The position numbers and the translations under genes were made by a program. The notes beneath the pieces were generated by a model, which did not search any database, was not told the origin of the DNA, and worked only from the letters and a program-made list of their open reading frames with translations. From Cyanobacteriota bacterium (GTDB lineage Bacteria; Acidobacteriota; Vicinamibacteria; Vicinamibacterales; UBA2999): a DNA stretch of 64,000 nt. Shown here one piece after another: positions 51,103 through 61,781 of this stretch (positions within the stretch are counted from its first letter, which is position 1; each line of letters opens with the position of its first letter). The stretch spans positions 1 through 64,000 of the forward strand of contig JAIEMQ010000020.1 in assembly GCA_019752015.1 (NCBI GenBank). The letters are read 5' to 3'.

Positions 51103-53000
51103 GTCGAGCGCAGCGTGACGGTCCTCTGGAACACCTGCGGCGGCGTGCCGCCGCGGAACTCCAGGTGGCTGCGATTGAGCAGGTTGTTGCCGACCACGGC
51201 GACGTCCCAGCCCGGCCGCACGCGATAACCCACGCGGCCGTCGATTTCGGCATACCCATCGACCGCCGGCGCCGGCAGCGCGCCGACATAACGGTAGAAC
51301 GCGTCGACCTCCAGACGCGGCCCGGCATTGATGTGCGACCTCAATTTGAACAGGTGGCGCGGATCGTTGCCTTCGGACGCGCCGCCGGTCCGATCCGTGC
51401 TGCCCGGATCGAACGTCACGTGTTTCCAGAAACGGGTGTAACCGCCGCTGACTTGCCACCAGGCCGCGAGTTGCGCGGTCGAGGTGATCTCAACCCCTCG
51501 CGTGACGGCATTCATCATGTTCATCAGCCGGATCGGGATTGGCGGGGAGGGCACTTCCTGGCTCCGCAAGTCGTCATAGCGGTTGTTGTACGCCGCAATG
51601 TCGACGTTCAGCCGTTGTCCGAGCCGCGTCCGGTAGCCAGCCTCGTAGGCGATGACCGATTCGGATCGAAAGTCAGTGGTCCCGGTCAGTGCAAGCAGCG
51701 GGGTGTTCGGCACCCGGAAGCGCAAATCGGTATCGAAGCGCGTCGGCACCCGAACGGCTCGCGACACCGACGCCCAGACCGTTTGCCTGGGGCGCGTCCA
51801 GCGCGCGGACACCGTCGGCTGCAACTCCGCGCCGGTGAATTCGTTGAACTCGAGTTTCGATCCGGCGGTGACGAACAGTCCCCGGCCCGCATCCACCTGC
51901 GCTTGTGCGAACACGTTGGCGCGGTGGGAGACGCGCTCGCGCGGCTCGAAGAAGAAGCCCGGGCCATCGCCAAGATCGTCCCCTCGATAATTGCGGTAGC
52001 CGCCGCCGAACACCATTACCATCCGGCGCCGCGTGCGTTGGTGCTGGACGTCGACATCGAGCGTCTGCAGGAGTCCGCGATACTGCACGGGGACGCGCCG
52101 GTAAAAATAATCGTAATAGGCCTGGACGCGGGTCTCGCCGCCCGAGCCGCTGCGACGGGTCCAGCGCGCGAGCAGGTTGGCGCCGCGCCAGGTGATCGAC
52201 CGATCGACGTTCACGCCCAGTGCCGTGTCTCCCGCGAACACATCGCCTTGCAGCACGGCGAAGTTCCTGCCCGCGCGATCGGATTCGATCCGGAATCCAG
52301 CCTGGCCGAAGTCATGGCCGTTCCCGGCGCTGCCACCGGCGAGCAAGGTCGCAGCCTCCTCGGCCCGCACCTTGCCATAGACGCGGTAGGAGCCGGCCGC
52401 ACCGAACCGCCCGCCGTGGCGGATCGCGAGCGGCCCGGCCGTGTCAGTGCCGACGGCGGCGTTGACGAACGTGCCGCGCGTGTCCGCGGCGTTTTTGGTA
52501 ATGACGTGGATGACGCCGTTGACGGCATTGGCGCCCCACAGGGTGCCGCCCGGTCCGCGCACCACTTCGATGCGCTCGATGTCCGGGACGATCAAATCCT
52601 GCGCCTCCCAGAACACTCCGGCAAACACCGGTGAATAGACCGTGCGGCCATCGATCATCACGAGCAACTTGTTGGCGGTGGTGATGTTGAAGCCGCGCAC
52701 GCTGATCGCATAGCCGGGGCCGGAGACCCGCGCGACGTGCATGGTCTCGGCGAGGCGCAACGCCTCCGGCAAGGTCATCACGCCAAGCCGGCGCAAGTCG
52801 TCGGCCGTGATCACGGTCACGGCGGCCGCCACCCGGTCGAGTTGCTCGGAACGGCGCCCTGAACCAGTGATGTCCGTCGCCGCCAGCTCCTCGATGGAGA
52901 GGCGTTTGAGCTCCGCTAATTGTGACGGCGATGGCGTTTGCGCCGCGGCGGCGCTCGCCGACAGCTCGGCGCCAAGAATCAGGAGGAGGATCAGTCGCAT
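51090..53000 (-). CDS. TonB-dependent receptor of the YfiR-kinase operon
   Basis: A 636-residue outer-membrane receptor. A signal peptide (RLILLLILGAELSASAAAAQ) leads to a TonB-box-like segment (LSIEELAATDITGSGRRSE) and the plug domain (VAAAVTVITADDLRRLGVM, LLVMIDGRTVYSPVFAGVFW, RIEVVRGPGGTLWGANAVNG). The 22-strand barrel ends TVTLRSTWRF with C-terminal Phe. ATG 53000 is chosen because a strong RBS (AGGAGGAGGAT region on the complement) and signal follow; Met 53042 would add 14 residues. It probably senses or imports the signal processed by YfiR and the kinase. Confidence 0.93.
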   Translation of the reverse strand: MRLILLLILGAELSASAAAAQTPSPSQLAELKRLSIEELAATDITGSGRRSEQLDRVAAAVTVITADDLRRLGVMTLPEALRLAETMHVARVSGPGYAISVRGFNITTANKLLVMIDGRTVYSPVFAGVFWEAQDLIVPDIERIEVVRGPGGTLWGANAVNGVIHVITKNAADTRGTFVNAAVGTDTAGPLAIRHGGRFGAAGSYRVYGKVRAEEAATLLAGGSAGNGHDFGQAGFRIESDRAGRNFAVLQGDVFAGDTALGVNVDRSITWRGANLLARWTRRSGSGGETRVQAYYDYFYRRVPVQYRGLLQTLDVDVQHQRTRRRMVMVFGGGYRNYRGDDLGDGPGFFFEPRERVSHRANVFAQAQVDAGRGLFVTAGSKLEFNEFTGAELQPTVSARWTRPRQTVWASVSRAVRVPTRFDTDLRFRVPNTPLLALTGTTDFRSESVIAYEAGYRTRLGQRLNVDIAAYNNRYDDLRSQEVPSPPIPIRLMNMMNAVTRGVEITSTAQLAAWWQVSGGYTRFWKHVTFDPGSTDRTGGASEGNDPRHLFKLRSHINAGPRLEVDAFYRYVGALPAPAVDGYAEIDGRVGYRVRPGWDVAVVGNNLLNRSHLEFRGGTPPQVFQRTVTLRSTWRF

Positions 53001-53110
53001 CGCGGCAGCCGGGAATAAGCTATCACCGCCGCCTGCGAACACAGTTGAGCTTCGGGAAAAAGGACCGAAGGCCGCGCAAGTGCGACGACCTTCGGTCTAC
53101 CCCCAGAAAT

Positions 53111-53218
53111 GATCTGGTGATTTGTTGAGCTGGTGATCTTGTGATTTGAAATCACGAGGTCACGAGCTCACGAGATCACCAGATCAGTATTGCGTGGCCA
53201 GATTCAGTATTGCGTGGC
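53111..53218. repeat. Inverted tandem-unit arms and a 15-base direct repeat beside csbD
   Basis: The left arm (53111-53147) and right arm (53149-53185) carry GATCTGGTGAT/ATCACCAGATC (11 bases) outside and GTGATTT/AAATCAC inside. Each arm is made of GGTGATCT- or CACGAGAT-like units. TCAGTATTGCGTGGC then occurs at 53184-53198 and again at 53204-53218, duplicating the last codons of the CsbD-like gene just past its stop. Confidence 0.75.
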
Positions 53219-53413
53219 AGTATTGTTGAGCCAGTTTTCGACGTCGCGTGCCGCCTGATCGCGGGCGATGCCGTACCGCTCCTGTACTTTTCCGACCAGC
53301 TGATCGCGACGGCCGTCGAGTTGATCGATCTCGTCGTCGGTCAGCTTGCCCCACTGTTCCTTGACGCGGCCTTTCAGCTGCGCCCATTTGCCCTTCAAAA
53401 TATCGTCGTTCAT
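53204..53413 (-). CDS. CsbD-like small stress protein
   Basis: A 69-residue protein with the CsbD signature KGKWAQLKGRVKEQWGKLTDDEIDQLDGRRDQL shown here by pattern (residues 6-38) and KVQERYGIARDQAARDVENWL. CsbD-like proteins are abundant under stress in many bacteria; their mechanism is not known. It starts 4 bases after the BON gene and is probably cotranscribed with it. Confidence 0.9.
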   Translation of the reverse strand: MNDDILKGKWAQLKGRVKEQWGKLTDDEIDQLDGRRDQLVGKVQERYGIARDQAARDVENWLNNTATQY

Positions 53414-53417
53414 TGAA

Positions 53418-53828
53418 TTACTCCCTAGGATTCGGAACCACCGTCAGCTGGTTGTCAATGCGGTAACCCGGCGCTTCGGCGGCCGCAATGCGTGCCGCTT
53501 CGTCACGCTGGGTCGCCGTCTTCACGGAACCCTTCAACACGACGGTCTTCGTCTCGTGGAACGTGTCGACGTTGATGTGGCTCGCGTCAACGGTGCGGTC
53601 GGCCATCAGCGCCGACTTCACATCGATCGTCTCGACGGCGGCCTTGATCGCGCCGCTCGAATCACGAGCTGCTTCCTTCGTTTCGGCTGCCGCTTCACGC
53701 GCCGCCGGTTCCGCCTTGTCGGCGTTGATTTCCGCGTCCTTCTTCACGCCCGCTGCCGTGTTCGAGCAGGCCGCCAGTGAGAGGCCGCTCAACAATGCCA
53801 CTGCCAGATATGCGTTCTTCAAGCTCAT
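53418..53828 (-). CDS. BON domain lipoprotein
   Basis: A 136-residue lipoprotein. The signal ends in LSLAAC (Cys21). A charged Lys/Ala/Glu helix (residues 28-58) is followed by one BON domain (ALMADRTVDASHINVDTFHE, TVVLKGSVKTATQRDEAARI, YRIDNQLTVV). BON domains bind membranes; OsmY-type proteins help under osmotic or envelope stress. GTAGGAGGACCG precedes ATG 53828. With the downstream CsbD-like gene it forms a likely stress operon. Confidence 0.92.
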   Translation of the reverse strand: MSLKNAYLAVALLSGLSLAACSNTAAGVKKDAEINADKAEPAAREAAAETKEAARDSSGAIKAAVETIDVKSALMADRTVDASHINVDTFHETKTVVLKGSVKTATQRDEAARIAAAEAPGYRIDNQLTVVPNPRE

Positions 53829-54139
53829 CGGTCCTCCTACGGGCCACGTGCCCGACGCTTGAAAGACTTCAAAAAGCCTGCCGGGGAATCCGGGAGCCGG
53901 GAGCCGGGAACCGGGAGCCGGGGGTGCACATTCGGGAATTACCTCACCAAGATCAGGAACCTCCGGTTCCCGGCTCCCGGCTCCCGGATCCCGGATCCCG
54001 TATCCGAATACCCACCCCAACAGATATGTAGGTAATCTGTTGCCCAATCCGAGTAACACCTGGGCAAAACCCTACCAAAATCGTGGGACTGGTCCTTGCA
54101 TCTAAAGGCCGAGTTTCGAACCAGACGAGGTTACAGCTT
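53829..54139. other. Divergent intergenic region with CCGGGAG inverted arms
   Basis: A spacer of about 310 bases between the BON gene and the poly-HAMP kinase gene. Its core is an inverted repeat: the left arm (53890-53924) is built of CCGGGAG/CCGGGAA units, the right arm (53961-54004) of CTCCCGG/ATCCCGG units, with a 36-base loop. To the right is AT-richer sequence (54005-54080) containing AACAGATATGTAGG and TAATCTGTTG, a likely promoter region. GAGG at 54127 lies 10 bases from the kinase start. Confidence 0.6.
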
Positions 54140-57100
54140 ATGCACCTTGCCCGTAATAAGGTCGCTGCCAGCAAAGTGCGCGCGTCGATGAGCGGCGGCG
54201 CCGGGACGGACACGCTGGATCTTCGGGTCCTTTACAGCGTGCTCGCCGACTATCAGCGCGGCAATTTCACGGTCCGGATGCCCGACGATCGCACGGGTCT
54301 GGCCGGGAAAATTTGTGATGCGCTCAACGCGACCATTGAGCGGAACGAGCGCCTCGTCAAAGAGCTCGAGCGGTTGAGCTCCGTCGTCGGCAAGGCCGGC
54401 AACGTCAAGCAGCGCGCGCAGCTGCCATCGGCGGAAGGCGCGTGGAGCACCGCGATCGAGTCGGTCAACACGCTGGTGTCGGACCTCGTGCAGCCCACCA
54501 CCGAAGTCGCGCGCGTCATCGGCGCGGTCGCGAAAGGCGACCTCACGCAAACGATGTCGCTCGAAATCGACGACCGCCCGCTGACCGGCGAGTTCCTGCG
54601 CACCGCGAAAGTCGTGAACACGATGGTGGCGCAGCTCGGCACGTTCTCGTCGGAAGTGACGCGCGTGGCGCGCGAAGTCGGCACCGAAGGCAAGCTGGGC
54701 GGCCAGGCGGTCGTGAAGGGCGTCGCCGGTACCTGGAAAGACCTCACCGATAACGTCAACCTGATGGCCGCGAACCTGACCTCACAGGTCCGCAACATCG
54801 CGGAAGTGACGACCGCCGTCGCGAAGGGCGATCTGTCGAAGAAGGTCACCGTCGACGTCAAAGGCGAAATTCTCGAGCTGAAGAACACCGTCAACACGAT
54901 GGTGGATCAGCTGTCATCGTTCGCGGCCGAAGTGACGCGCGTCGCGAAGGAAGTCGGCACCGAAGGTCAGCTCGGCGGCCAGGCCGACGTGCGCGGCGTC
55001 GCCGGCACATGGAAGGACCTCACCGACAACGTCAATGAGCTCGCGTCGAACCTGACGATTCAGCTGCGCGACGTGTCGAAGGTCGCCACCGCAATCGCCG
55101 GCGGCGACCTCAATCAGAAGATCACCGTGCAGGCGCAGGGCGAAATTCTGCAGGTGAAGAACGTGCTGAACACGATGGTGGACCAGCTCGGTTCATTCGC
55201 ATCGGAAGTGACGCGCGTGGCGAAGGAAGTCGGCACCGAAGGCAAGCTGGGCGGCCAGGCGGATGTGCGCGGCGTCGCCGGCACGTGGAAGGACCTCACC
55301 GACAACGTCAACGCGATGGCCAGCAACCTGACCTCGCAGGTGCGCAACATCGCCGATGTGACGACCGCGGTCGCGAAGGGCGACCTGTCGAAGAAGGTCA
55401 CCGTCGACGTCAAGGGCGAGATTCTCGAGCTGAAGAACACCGTCAACACGATGGTCGATCAGCTGTCGTCGTTCGCATCGGAAGTGACGCGCGTCGCGAA
55501 GGAAGTCGGCACCGAAGGTCAGCTCGGCGGCCAGGCCGACGTGCGCGGCGTCGCCGGCACGTGGAAGGACCTCACCGACAACGTCAACGAGCTGGCCGGC
55601 AACCTGACCGTGCAGCTGCGCGACGTGTCGAAGGTCGCGACGGCGATCGCGAGCGGCGACCTCAACCAGAAGATCACCGTGCAGGCGCGCGGCGAAATTC
55701 TGCAGATCAAGAACGTCATCAACACCATGGTCGACCAGCTCTCGTCGTTTGCGTCGGAAGTGACGCGCGTCGCGAAGGAAGTCGGCACCGAAGGCAAGCT
55801 GGGCGGCCAGGCGGAAGTGGGCGGCGTCGCCGGCACCTGGGAAGACCTCACCGACAACGTCAACGCGATGGCCAGCAACCTGACCAACCAGGTCCGCAAC
55901 ATTGCCGACGTCACCACGGCGGTCGCCCGCGGCGACCTGTCGAAGAAGATCACGGTCGACGCGCGCGGTGAAATTCTCGAGCTGAAGAACACCGTCAACA
56001 CGATGGTGGATCAGCTGTCGTCGTTCGCGTCGGAAGTGACGCGCGTCGCGAAGGAAGTCGGCACCGAAGGCAAGCTGGGCGGCCAGGCCGACGTGCGCGG
56101 CGTCGCCGGCACGTGGAAGGACCTCACCGACAACGTCAACGAGCTGGCCGGCAACCTGACCGTGCAGCTGCGCGACGTGTCGAAGGTCGCCACCGCGATC
56201 GCCAGCGGTGACCTGAACCAGAAGATTACGGTGCAGGCGCAGGGCGAAATTCTGCAGATCAAAAACGTCGTCAACACGATGACGGACCAGTTGAACGCGT
56301 TCGCGTCCGAAGTCACGCGCGTGGCGCGCGAAGTCGGCACCGAAGGCAAGCTGGGCGGCCAGGCCGACGTGCGCGGCGTCGCCGGCACGTGGCGCGACCT
56401 GACCGACTCGGTCAACTCGATGGCCGGCAACCTGACCGGCCAGGTGCGAAACATCGCCGACGTCACGACCGCGATCGCGAAGGGCGATCTCTCCAAGAAG
56501 ATCACCGTCGCGGTGCGCGGCGAGATTCTCGAGTTGAAGAACACCATCAACACGATGGTGGACCAGCTGAGCGCGTTCGCGTCGGAAGTCACGCGCGTCG
56601 CGCGCGAAGTCGGCACGCAGGGTCAGCTCGGCGGCCAGGCCGACGTGCCCGGCGTCGGCGGCACCTGGAAGGACCTCACCGACAACGTCAACGCCATGGC
56701 CAGCAACCTGACCAACCAGGTGCGTAACATCGCCGACGTCACCACCGCCGTCGCGCGCGGCGACCTGTCGAAGAAGATCACCGTCGATGCGCGTGGTGAA
56801 ATTCTCGAGCTGAAGGACACCGTCAACACCATGGTGGACCAGCTGTCATCGTTCGCGGCCGAAGTGACGCGCGTCGCGAAGGAAGTCGGTTCGGAAGGTC
56901 AGCTCGGCGGTCAGGCGGATGTGCGCGGCGTCGCCGGCACGTGGAAGGACCTCACCGACAACGTCAATCGTCTTGCCGCGAACCTCACCACCCAGGTCCG
57001 CGCGATCGCGGAAGTCGCGACCGCCGTGACCAAGGGCGATCTGTCGCAGTCGATCAACGTTGAAGCGGCCGGCGAAGTCGCGGCCCTCAAGGACAACATC

Positions 57101-59863
57101 AACGAAATGATCGTCAACCTGCGCGATACGACCGAGAAGAACACCGCGCAGGACTGGCTGAAGACCAACCTCGCGAAGTTCACGCGCCTCCTGCAGGGCC
57201 AGCGCGACCTCGCCACCGTGTCGCGCACGATTCTGTCGGAGCTGGCGCCGCTCGTGCCGATGCAGCACGGCGTCATCTACTTCAACGAATCCGCGACGGA
57301 AGAACCGGATCTGCGGCTGCTCGCAAGCTACGCCTACACCGAAGGCGAGCAGCTGAAGACGCGCTTCCGGGCCGGCGAAGGTCTCGTCGGCCAGGCGGCG
57401 CTCGAGAAGGAGCCCATCCTCCTGACGGACGTGCCGACCAACTACGTGCAGATCAGCTCGGGACTCGGCTCAGCGGCGCCGACCAACATTTTCGTCGTCC
57501 CGGTCCTGTTCGAAGGCCAGGTCAAGGCGGTCATCGAGCTCGCCTCGTTCTACCGCTTCAACGAAACGCACCTCAACTTCCTCGGCCAGCTCACCGAATC
57601 GATCGGCATCGTGCTCAACACGATTACCGCGACGATGAGAACCGAAGAACTGCTGAAGCAGTCACAGTCGCTCGCGACGGAGCTGCAGAAGACGAACGAA
57701 GAACTGGAAGAAAAGGCCGAGCTGCTCGCCAAGCAGAACGCCGAAGTGGAACAGAAGAACCGCGAAATCGATCAGGCCCGCCTCTCACTGGAAGACAAAG
57801 CAGCACAGCTCGCCCTCACCAGCCGCTACAAGTCGGAGTTCCTCGCGAACATGTCGCACGAACTCCGCACCCCCCTCAACTCGCTGCTGATCCTGTCGCG
57901 CCTCCTGGCGCAGAACTCGGAAGGCACGCTGACCGAGAAGCAGGTCGAATTCGCGAAGACCATTCACGCCTCGGGCTCGGACCTGCTCGAGCTGATTAAC
58001 GAGATCCTCGACCTGTCGAAGATCGAGTCCGGCATGATGGACGTGGACGCCGTGCCGGTGTCGCTGTCCGACGTGCAGTCCTACGTCGACCGCACGTTCC
58101 GCGAGGTTGCCGGCAGCAAGGGCCTGATGTTCAAGGTCAACCTCGACCCGCAGACCATCGGCTCGATCATCACCGACCAGAAGCGCGTGCAGCAGGTCCT
58201 CAAGAACCTGATCTCGAACGCGATCAAGTTCACCGAGGCCGGATCGGTCACCTTGTCGATCGAGCCTGCGACCGGCGGGTGGACCAAGGGCCACGCCGGC
58301 CTCGACCGCGCCACCAACGTCGTGGCGTTCAAGGTCGAAGATACCGGCATCGGCATTGCGCAGGACAAGCACCAGGTCATCTTCGAGGCGTTCCAGCAGG
58401 CCGACGGCACGACCAGCCGCAAGTACGGCGGCACCGGCCTGGGTCTGTCGATCAGCCGCGAAATCGCGAAGCTGCTGGGCGGCGAGATCAGGCTGACCAG
58501 CTCCGTCGGCCACGGCAGCACGTTCACGCTGTATCTGCCGTCGGTGTACGTGTCGACGCTCAGCGCGGCCGAGCGTGTCGCCGAGGTGCCGGTGGGCACG
58601 CGCATCGAGATCGATCGGGCGCTGGCCGCCGAGGACATCCCGGTCGACGACAATCCGCTCAACGACGACCGCCAGCGCATCCAGCCCGGCGATCGCGTGC
58701 TGCTGATCATCGAAAACGATCATGCGTTCGCGCGCATCCTCATGGACCTCGGGCGCGAGCACGACTTCCGCGTCCTCGCCGCGGTCCGCGGCGACATCGG
58801 TCTGCAGATGGCGCGGCAGCATCGTCCGGATGCGATTACGCTCGATCTCGATCTGCCCGGACTGGACGGCTGGAACGTGCTCGATCGCCTGAAGCACGAC
58901 GCCAGCACGCGTCACATCCCGGTGCACGTGATTTCGGTGACCGACGATCCGCATCGCGGCATGCGGCTGGGCGCGAAGACCTTCTGGGCGAAGCCGTCGG
59001 ACACCGCGTCGCTCGAAGAGGCGTTCGACGCGATCAAGGAGTTCAGCGATCGCAAGCTCCGCACGCTGATGATCATCGAAGACGACGACGTCCAGCGCAA
59101 TACGCTGGTGGAGTTGATCGGCGATCGCGACGTGCAGATCACCGCGGTGGCGACCGGCAAGGAAGCGCTCCAGTTGCTCGCCGAGAAGCCGTTCGACTGC
59201 ATCGTGCTCGATCTCGGCCTCAGCGACATGAACGGCCTGCAGCTGCTCGAGCGGATGCGCTCCGACAAGACCATGTCGCAGGTGCCGGTGATCATCTACA
59301 CCGGCAAGGAATTGTCGAAGACCGAGGAAGCCGAGCTGCGGCAGCTGGCGCAGACCATCATCATCAAGGACGTCAAGTCGCCGGAACGGCTGCTCGACGA
59401 AACCACGCTCTTCCTGCACCGCGTCGAGAGCGCGCTGCCGCCCGACAAGCAGCGGCTGCTCGATCAGCTGCACCGCAGCGACCCGACGCTGACCGGCAAG
59501 AAGGCGCTGGTCGTGGACGACGACATCCGCAACATCTTCGCGTTGACGAGCATCCTCGAGCGCTACGAGATGGATGTGCAGTACGCCGAGAACGGCCACG
59601 ACGCGTTGAAGATGCTGAACGCGAATCCCGACATCGACGTGGTGCTGATGGACGTCATGATGCCGGAAATGGACGGCTACGAGGCGACGCGGCGCATCCG
59701 CGACAATGCGACGTTCGAGGATCTGCCGATCATCGCGATTACCGCCAAGGCGATGAAGGGCGACCGGGAGAAGTGCATCAGCGCAGGCGCGTCGGACTAT
59801 GTGACCAAGCCGGTGGATTCAGATCAGCTGATCTCACTGCTGCGAGTATGGCTGTCCCGGTAA
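54140..59863 (+). CDS. Cytosolic poly-HAMP hybrid histidine kinase with three receivers
   Basis: A 1,907-residue protein; ATG 54140 has GAGG 10 bases upstream. No membrane segment is present. Residues about 127-955 hold nine units of 92 residues, each with two HAMP-like halves (GDLSKK or GDLNQK half, then [18 protein letters not shown] half), plus a final HAMP to about 1005 and a divergent pair at the N-terminus. A GAF domain (about 1012-1163, [23 protein letters not shown]) and coiled coil follow. The kinase core has His1240 ([14 protein letters not shown]), then HATPase ([20 protein letters not shown]). Three receivers end it, with Asp1571, Asp1691 and Asp1838. The layout resembles fungal group III (Nik1-type) osmosensing kinases. 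It overlaps the next gene by 16 bases. Confidence 0.95.
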   Translation: MHLARNKVAASKVRASMSGGAGTDTLDLRVLYSVLADYQRGNFTVRMPDDRTGLAGKICDALNATIERNERLVKELERLSSVVGKAGNVKQRAQLPSAEGAWSTAIESVNTLVSDLVQPTTEVARVIGAVAKGDLTQTMSLEIDDRPLTGEFLRTAKVVNTMVAQLGTFSSEVTRVAREVGTEGKLGGQAVVKGVAGTWKDLTDNVNLMAANLTSQVRNIAEVTTAVAKGDLSKKVTVDVKGEILELKNTVNTMVDQLSSFAAEVTRVAKEVGTEGQLGGQADVRGVAGTWKDLTDNVNELASNLTIQLRDVSKVATAIAGGDLNQKITVQAQGEILQVKNVLNTMVDQLGSFASEVTRVAKEVGTEGKLGGQADVRGVAGTWKDLTDNVNAMASNLTSQVRNIADVTTAVAKGDLSKKVTVDVKGEILELKNTVNTMVDQLSSFASEVTRVAKEVGTEGQLGGQADVRGVAGTWKDLTDNVNELAGNLTVQLRDVSKVATAIASGDLNQKITVQARGEILQIKNVINTMVDQLSSFASEVTRVAKEVGTEGKLGGQAEVGGVAGTWEDLTDNVNAMASNLTNQVRNIADVTTAVARGDLSKKITVDARGEILELKNTVNTMVDQLSSFASEVTRVAKEVGTEGKLGGQADVRGVAGTWKDLTDNVNELAGNLTVQLRDVSKVATAIASGDLNQKITVQAQGEILQIKNVVNTMTDQLNAFASEVTRVAREVGTEGKLGGQADVRGVAGTWRDLTDSVNSMAGNLTGQVRNIADVTTAIAKGDLSKKITVAVRGEILELKNTINTMVDQLSAFASEVTRVAREVGTQGQLGGQADVPGVGGTWKDLTDNVNAMASNLTNQVRNIADVTTAVARGDLSKKITVDARGEILELKDTVNTMVDQLSSFAAEVTRVAKEVGSEGQLGGQADVRGVAGTWKDLTDNVNRLAANLTTQVRAIAEVATAVTKGDLSQSINVEAAGEVAALKDNINEMIVNLRDTTEKNTAQDWLKTNLAKFTRLLQGQRDLATVSRTILSELAPLVPMQHGVIYFNESATEEPDLRLLASYAYTEGEQLKTRFRAGEGLVGQAALEKEPILLTDVPTNYVQISSGLGSAAPTNIFVVPVLFEGQVKAVIELASFYRFNETHLNFLGQLTESIGIVLNTITATMRTEELLKQSQSLATELQKTNEELEEKAELLAKQNAEVEQKNREIDQARLSLEDKAAQLALTSRYKSEFLANMSHELRTPLNSLLILSRLLAQNSEGTLTEKQVEFAKTIHASGSDLLELINEILDLSKIESGMMDVDAVPVSLSDVQSYVDRTFREVAGSKGLMFKVNLDPQTIGSIITDQKRVQQVLKNLISNAIKFTEAGSVTLSIEPATGGWTKGHAGLDRATNVVAFKVEDTGIGIAQDKHQVIFEAFQQADGTTSRKYGGTGLGLSISREIAKLLGGEIRLTSSVGHGSTFTLYLPSVYVSTLSAAERVAEVPVGTRIEIDRALAAEDIPVDDNPLNDDRQRIQPGDRVLLIIENDHAFARILMDLGREHDFRVLAAVRGDIGLQMARQHRPDAITLDLDLPGLDGWNVLDRLKHDASTRHIPVHVISVTDDPHRGMRLGAKTFWAKPSDTASLEEAFDAIKEFSDRKLRTLMIIEDDDVQRNTLVELIGDRDVQITAVATGKEALQLLAEKPFDCIVLDLGLSDMNGLQLLERMRSDKTMSQVPVIIYTGKELSKTEEAELRQLAQTIIIKDVKSPERLLDETTLFLHRVESALPPDKQRLLDQLHRSDPTLTGKKALVVDDDIRNIFALTSILERYEMDVQYAENGHDALKMLNANPDIDVVLMDVMMPEMDGYEATRRIRDNATFEDLPIIAITAKAMKGDREKCISAGASDYVTKPVDSDQLISLLRVWLSR
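54527..57010 (+). repeat. Nine tandem 276-bp units encoding HAMP pairs
   Basis: Near-identical 276-bp units at the DNA level. Units alternate between two types: A ([12 protein letters not shown] after ...RNIA) and B ([12 protein letters not shown] after ...RDVS). The alternation breaks once, between the eighth and ninth units, where A follows A, consistent with loss of one unit by recombination. This region is prone to assembly collapse. Confidence 0.85.
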
Positions 59864-61557
59864 GAAAACCGGTCAACATCCTCGTCGTGGACGACCGCGA
59901 CGAGAACCTGATGGCGGTCGAGGCGGTCCTCAATGACCCCGGATACCGCCTGGTTCGCGCGCGGTCCGGCCGCGAGGCCCTGAAGGAGGTTCTCGACCAG
60001 GACTTCGCGCTGATCCTGCTCGACGTGGTCATGCCCGGGGTCGACGGCTACGAGACGGCGACGCTGATCCGCGAGCGGCCCCGGTCGCGCCAGACGCCGA
60101 TCATCTTCCTGACCGCGAACGACTGGGGCGCCCAGCACGTGTTCCGCGGTTACACCGTTGGCGCCGTCGATTACCTCGTCAAGCCGGTGCCGGCCGACGT
60201 GCTGCGCTCGAAGGTCGCGGTCTTCGTCGAGCTGTTCAACCGCCAGGAAGCGCTGCGGATCGGCCAGGAAGAGCTCGAGCGGACGATTCAGGACCGCACG
60301 CGCGAGCTGGCGGAAGCCAACGTCGCGCTGTCGGCGGAGATCGAAGAGCGCAGCAAGATCGAGCGCGAGCGCGTCCAGCTGCTGCGCCGCGAGCAGGCGG
60401 CGCGTCTCGAAGCCGAGCGCGCCAACCGGCTCAAGGACGAATTCCTCGCCACGCTGTCGCACGAGCTGCGCACGCCGTTGAACGCGATCATGGGCTGGGC
60501 GCACGTGCTCGGCCAGAGCAGCCACGATCGCGACACGGTGCTGCGCGCCGCGACCGTCATCCGGCAGAACGCGACTTCGCAGTCCCAGCTGATCGACGAC
60601 ATCCTCGACGTCTCGCGCATTGTCGGCGGCCGCCTGGTGCTGGACACCTCGCTCGTTGAGTTGAGCAAGGTGATCGACGATGCGATCGACTCGCTGATGC
60701 CGGCCGCGAGCGCCAAGGTGATCCAGGTCGTGCGCAATCTCGATCGCACGATCAACGTCATCGGCGATCGCGATCGCCTGCAGCAGATCGTGTGGAACCT
60801 GGTGTCGAACGCGCTGAAGTTCACGCCGAAGAACGGCCGCGTGGAGGTCAGGCTCGAAGATGTCGATGGCGACGCGCAGATTGCCGTGGCCGACAGCGGC
60901 ATCGGCATCTCCGCCGAGTTCCTGCCGTTCGTGTTCGATCGTTTCCGCCAGGCCGACAGCTCGATGAGCCGGCGGCACAGCGGCCTTGGCCTCGGCATGG
61001 CGATCGTGCGGCACCTCGTCGAGCTGCACGGCGGCACGGTGAGTGTCGAGAGCCCCGGCGAGAACCAGGGGACGACGTTCCGGTTGAAGCTGGCGCGTCA
61101 TACCGGCGCCGCTCCCGAAGTCCACGACACGCCGGTCCGCTCCGTCCCGGATCCGCTGTCCGAAGTGGAGCTTGAGCACCTGACCGGCGTTCATGTGCTG
61201 ATCGTCGAAGACGATACCGACTCGCGCAATGTGCTCGCCGTGCTGCTGCAGCGCCTCGGCGCCATCGTCGAGGCCGTTGCCTCGGCGAAGGAGGCGTTCG
61301 AGCGCGTGTCTCATCGGCCGCCCGACGTGCTGGTCAGCGACATCGGCATGCCGGATGAGGATGGCTATTCGCTGATTCGGCGCGTCCGCCAGATCGGCGG
61401 TGAACGAAAGCTGCCGGCGATCGCCCTCACGGCGTACGCGCGAAAGCAGGACGCCGACGCCGCCTTCGCTGCCGGCTACGACTGCCACTTGCCGAAGCCG
61501 GTGGCTCCGGCCGACTTGATCAAGGCTATCAAGAGCGTGACGCGCGTGATCGCCTAG
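59848..61557 (+). CDS. Receiver-kinase-receiver protein coupled to the poly-HAMP kinase
   Basis: A 569-residue soluble protein. The N-terminal receiver has [10 protein letters not shown] and phospho-Asp59 ([14 protein letters not shown]), with KPVP near residue 110. A coiled coil leads to HisKA (His205 in [14 protein letters not shown]) and HATPase ([28 protein letters not shown]). The C-terminal receiver has [10 protein letters not shown] and Asp498 ([13 protein letters not shown]), ending [14 protein letters not shown] 59848 lies within the last codons of the upstream kinase (16-base overlap), so the two are coupled. No DNA-binding output is present; the relay must end elsewhere. Confidence 0.94.
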   Translation: MAVPVRKPVNILVVDDRDENLMAVEAVLNDPGYRLVRARSGREALKEVLDQDFALILLDVVMPGVDGYETATLIRERPRSRQTPIIFLTANDWGAQHVFRGYTVGAVDYLVKPVPADVLRSKVAVFVELFNRQEALRIGQEELERTIQDRTRELAEANVALSAEIEERSKIERERVQLLRREQAARLEAERANRLKDEFLATLSHELRTPLNAIMGWAHVLGQSSHDRDTVLRAATVIRQNATSQSQLIDDILDVSRIVGGRLVLDTSLVELSKVIDDAIDSLMPAASAKVIQVVRNLDRTINVIGDRDRLQQIVWNLVSNALKFTPKNGRVEVRLEDVDGDAQIAVADSGIGISAEFLPFVFDRFRQADSSMSRRHSGLGLGMAIVRHLVELHGGTVSVESPGENQGTTFRLKLARHTGAAPEVHDTPVRSVPDPLSEVELEHLTGVHVLIVEDDTDSRNVLAVLLQRLGAIVEAVASAKEAFERVSHRPPDVLVSDIGMPDEDGYSLIRRVRQIGGERKLPAIALTAYARKQDADAAFAAGYDCHLPKPVAPADLIKAIKSVTRVIA

Positions 61558-61628
61558 AGTGGCCTCACGGAGGACTTCCCTCAGGGCAAGCGCCGAAACC
61601 TGGTCCGCAGGCACGGCCGCAGCATGCG

Positions 61629-61741
61629 CCGGTCATCGCCGTCTCGGGCTTTGCCAGCAGCGCCGATCAGCGGCGCACGCAGACGACGCCCGCCTGCTGG
61701 CGGCGGTCGGCGAGGTCATCAGCCGGCGGCCGGCGGTGTGA
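61629..61741 (+). pseudogene. Relic of a receiver-domain C-terminus
   Basis: One frame reads PVIAVSGFASSADQRRTQ, the beta-4/helix-4 part of a receiver. Another frame then reads DARLLAAVGEVISRR, the last helix, to a stop at 61741. The Lys-Pro segment between is missing. It lies directly after two receiver-containing kinases and is probably the remains of a third response regulator. Confidence 0.45.
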
Positions 61742-61743
61742 AC

Positions 61744-61768
61744 CACAGCAGGGACAATCCCCGCTGTG
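61744..61768. promoter_or_regulatory. Interrupted palindrome upstream of the nucleotidyltransferase gene
   Basis: CACAGC, A, GGGA, CAA, TCCC, C, GCTGTG: ten paired bases with one mismatch. It ends 13 bases before the GTG start at 61782 and lacks a T tract, so an operator for autoregulation is more likely than a terminator. Confidence 0.45.
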
Positions 61769-61781
61769 CCACAATCAGGTC

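Noticed and set aside
54527-57010. Regularly spaced repeats as a possible CRISPR array
   Set aside because: Units are 276 bases, in frame and encode HAMP pairs. There are no short repeats with unique spacers and no cas genes.
57785-59599. Long minus-strand open frame opposite the kinase core and receivers
   Set aside because: It mirrors a coding region with clear kinase and receiver motifs and has no domain of its own. The same holds for 59824-61614, 45555-47195 and 43265-44944.
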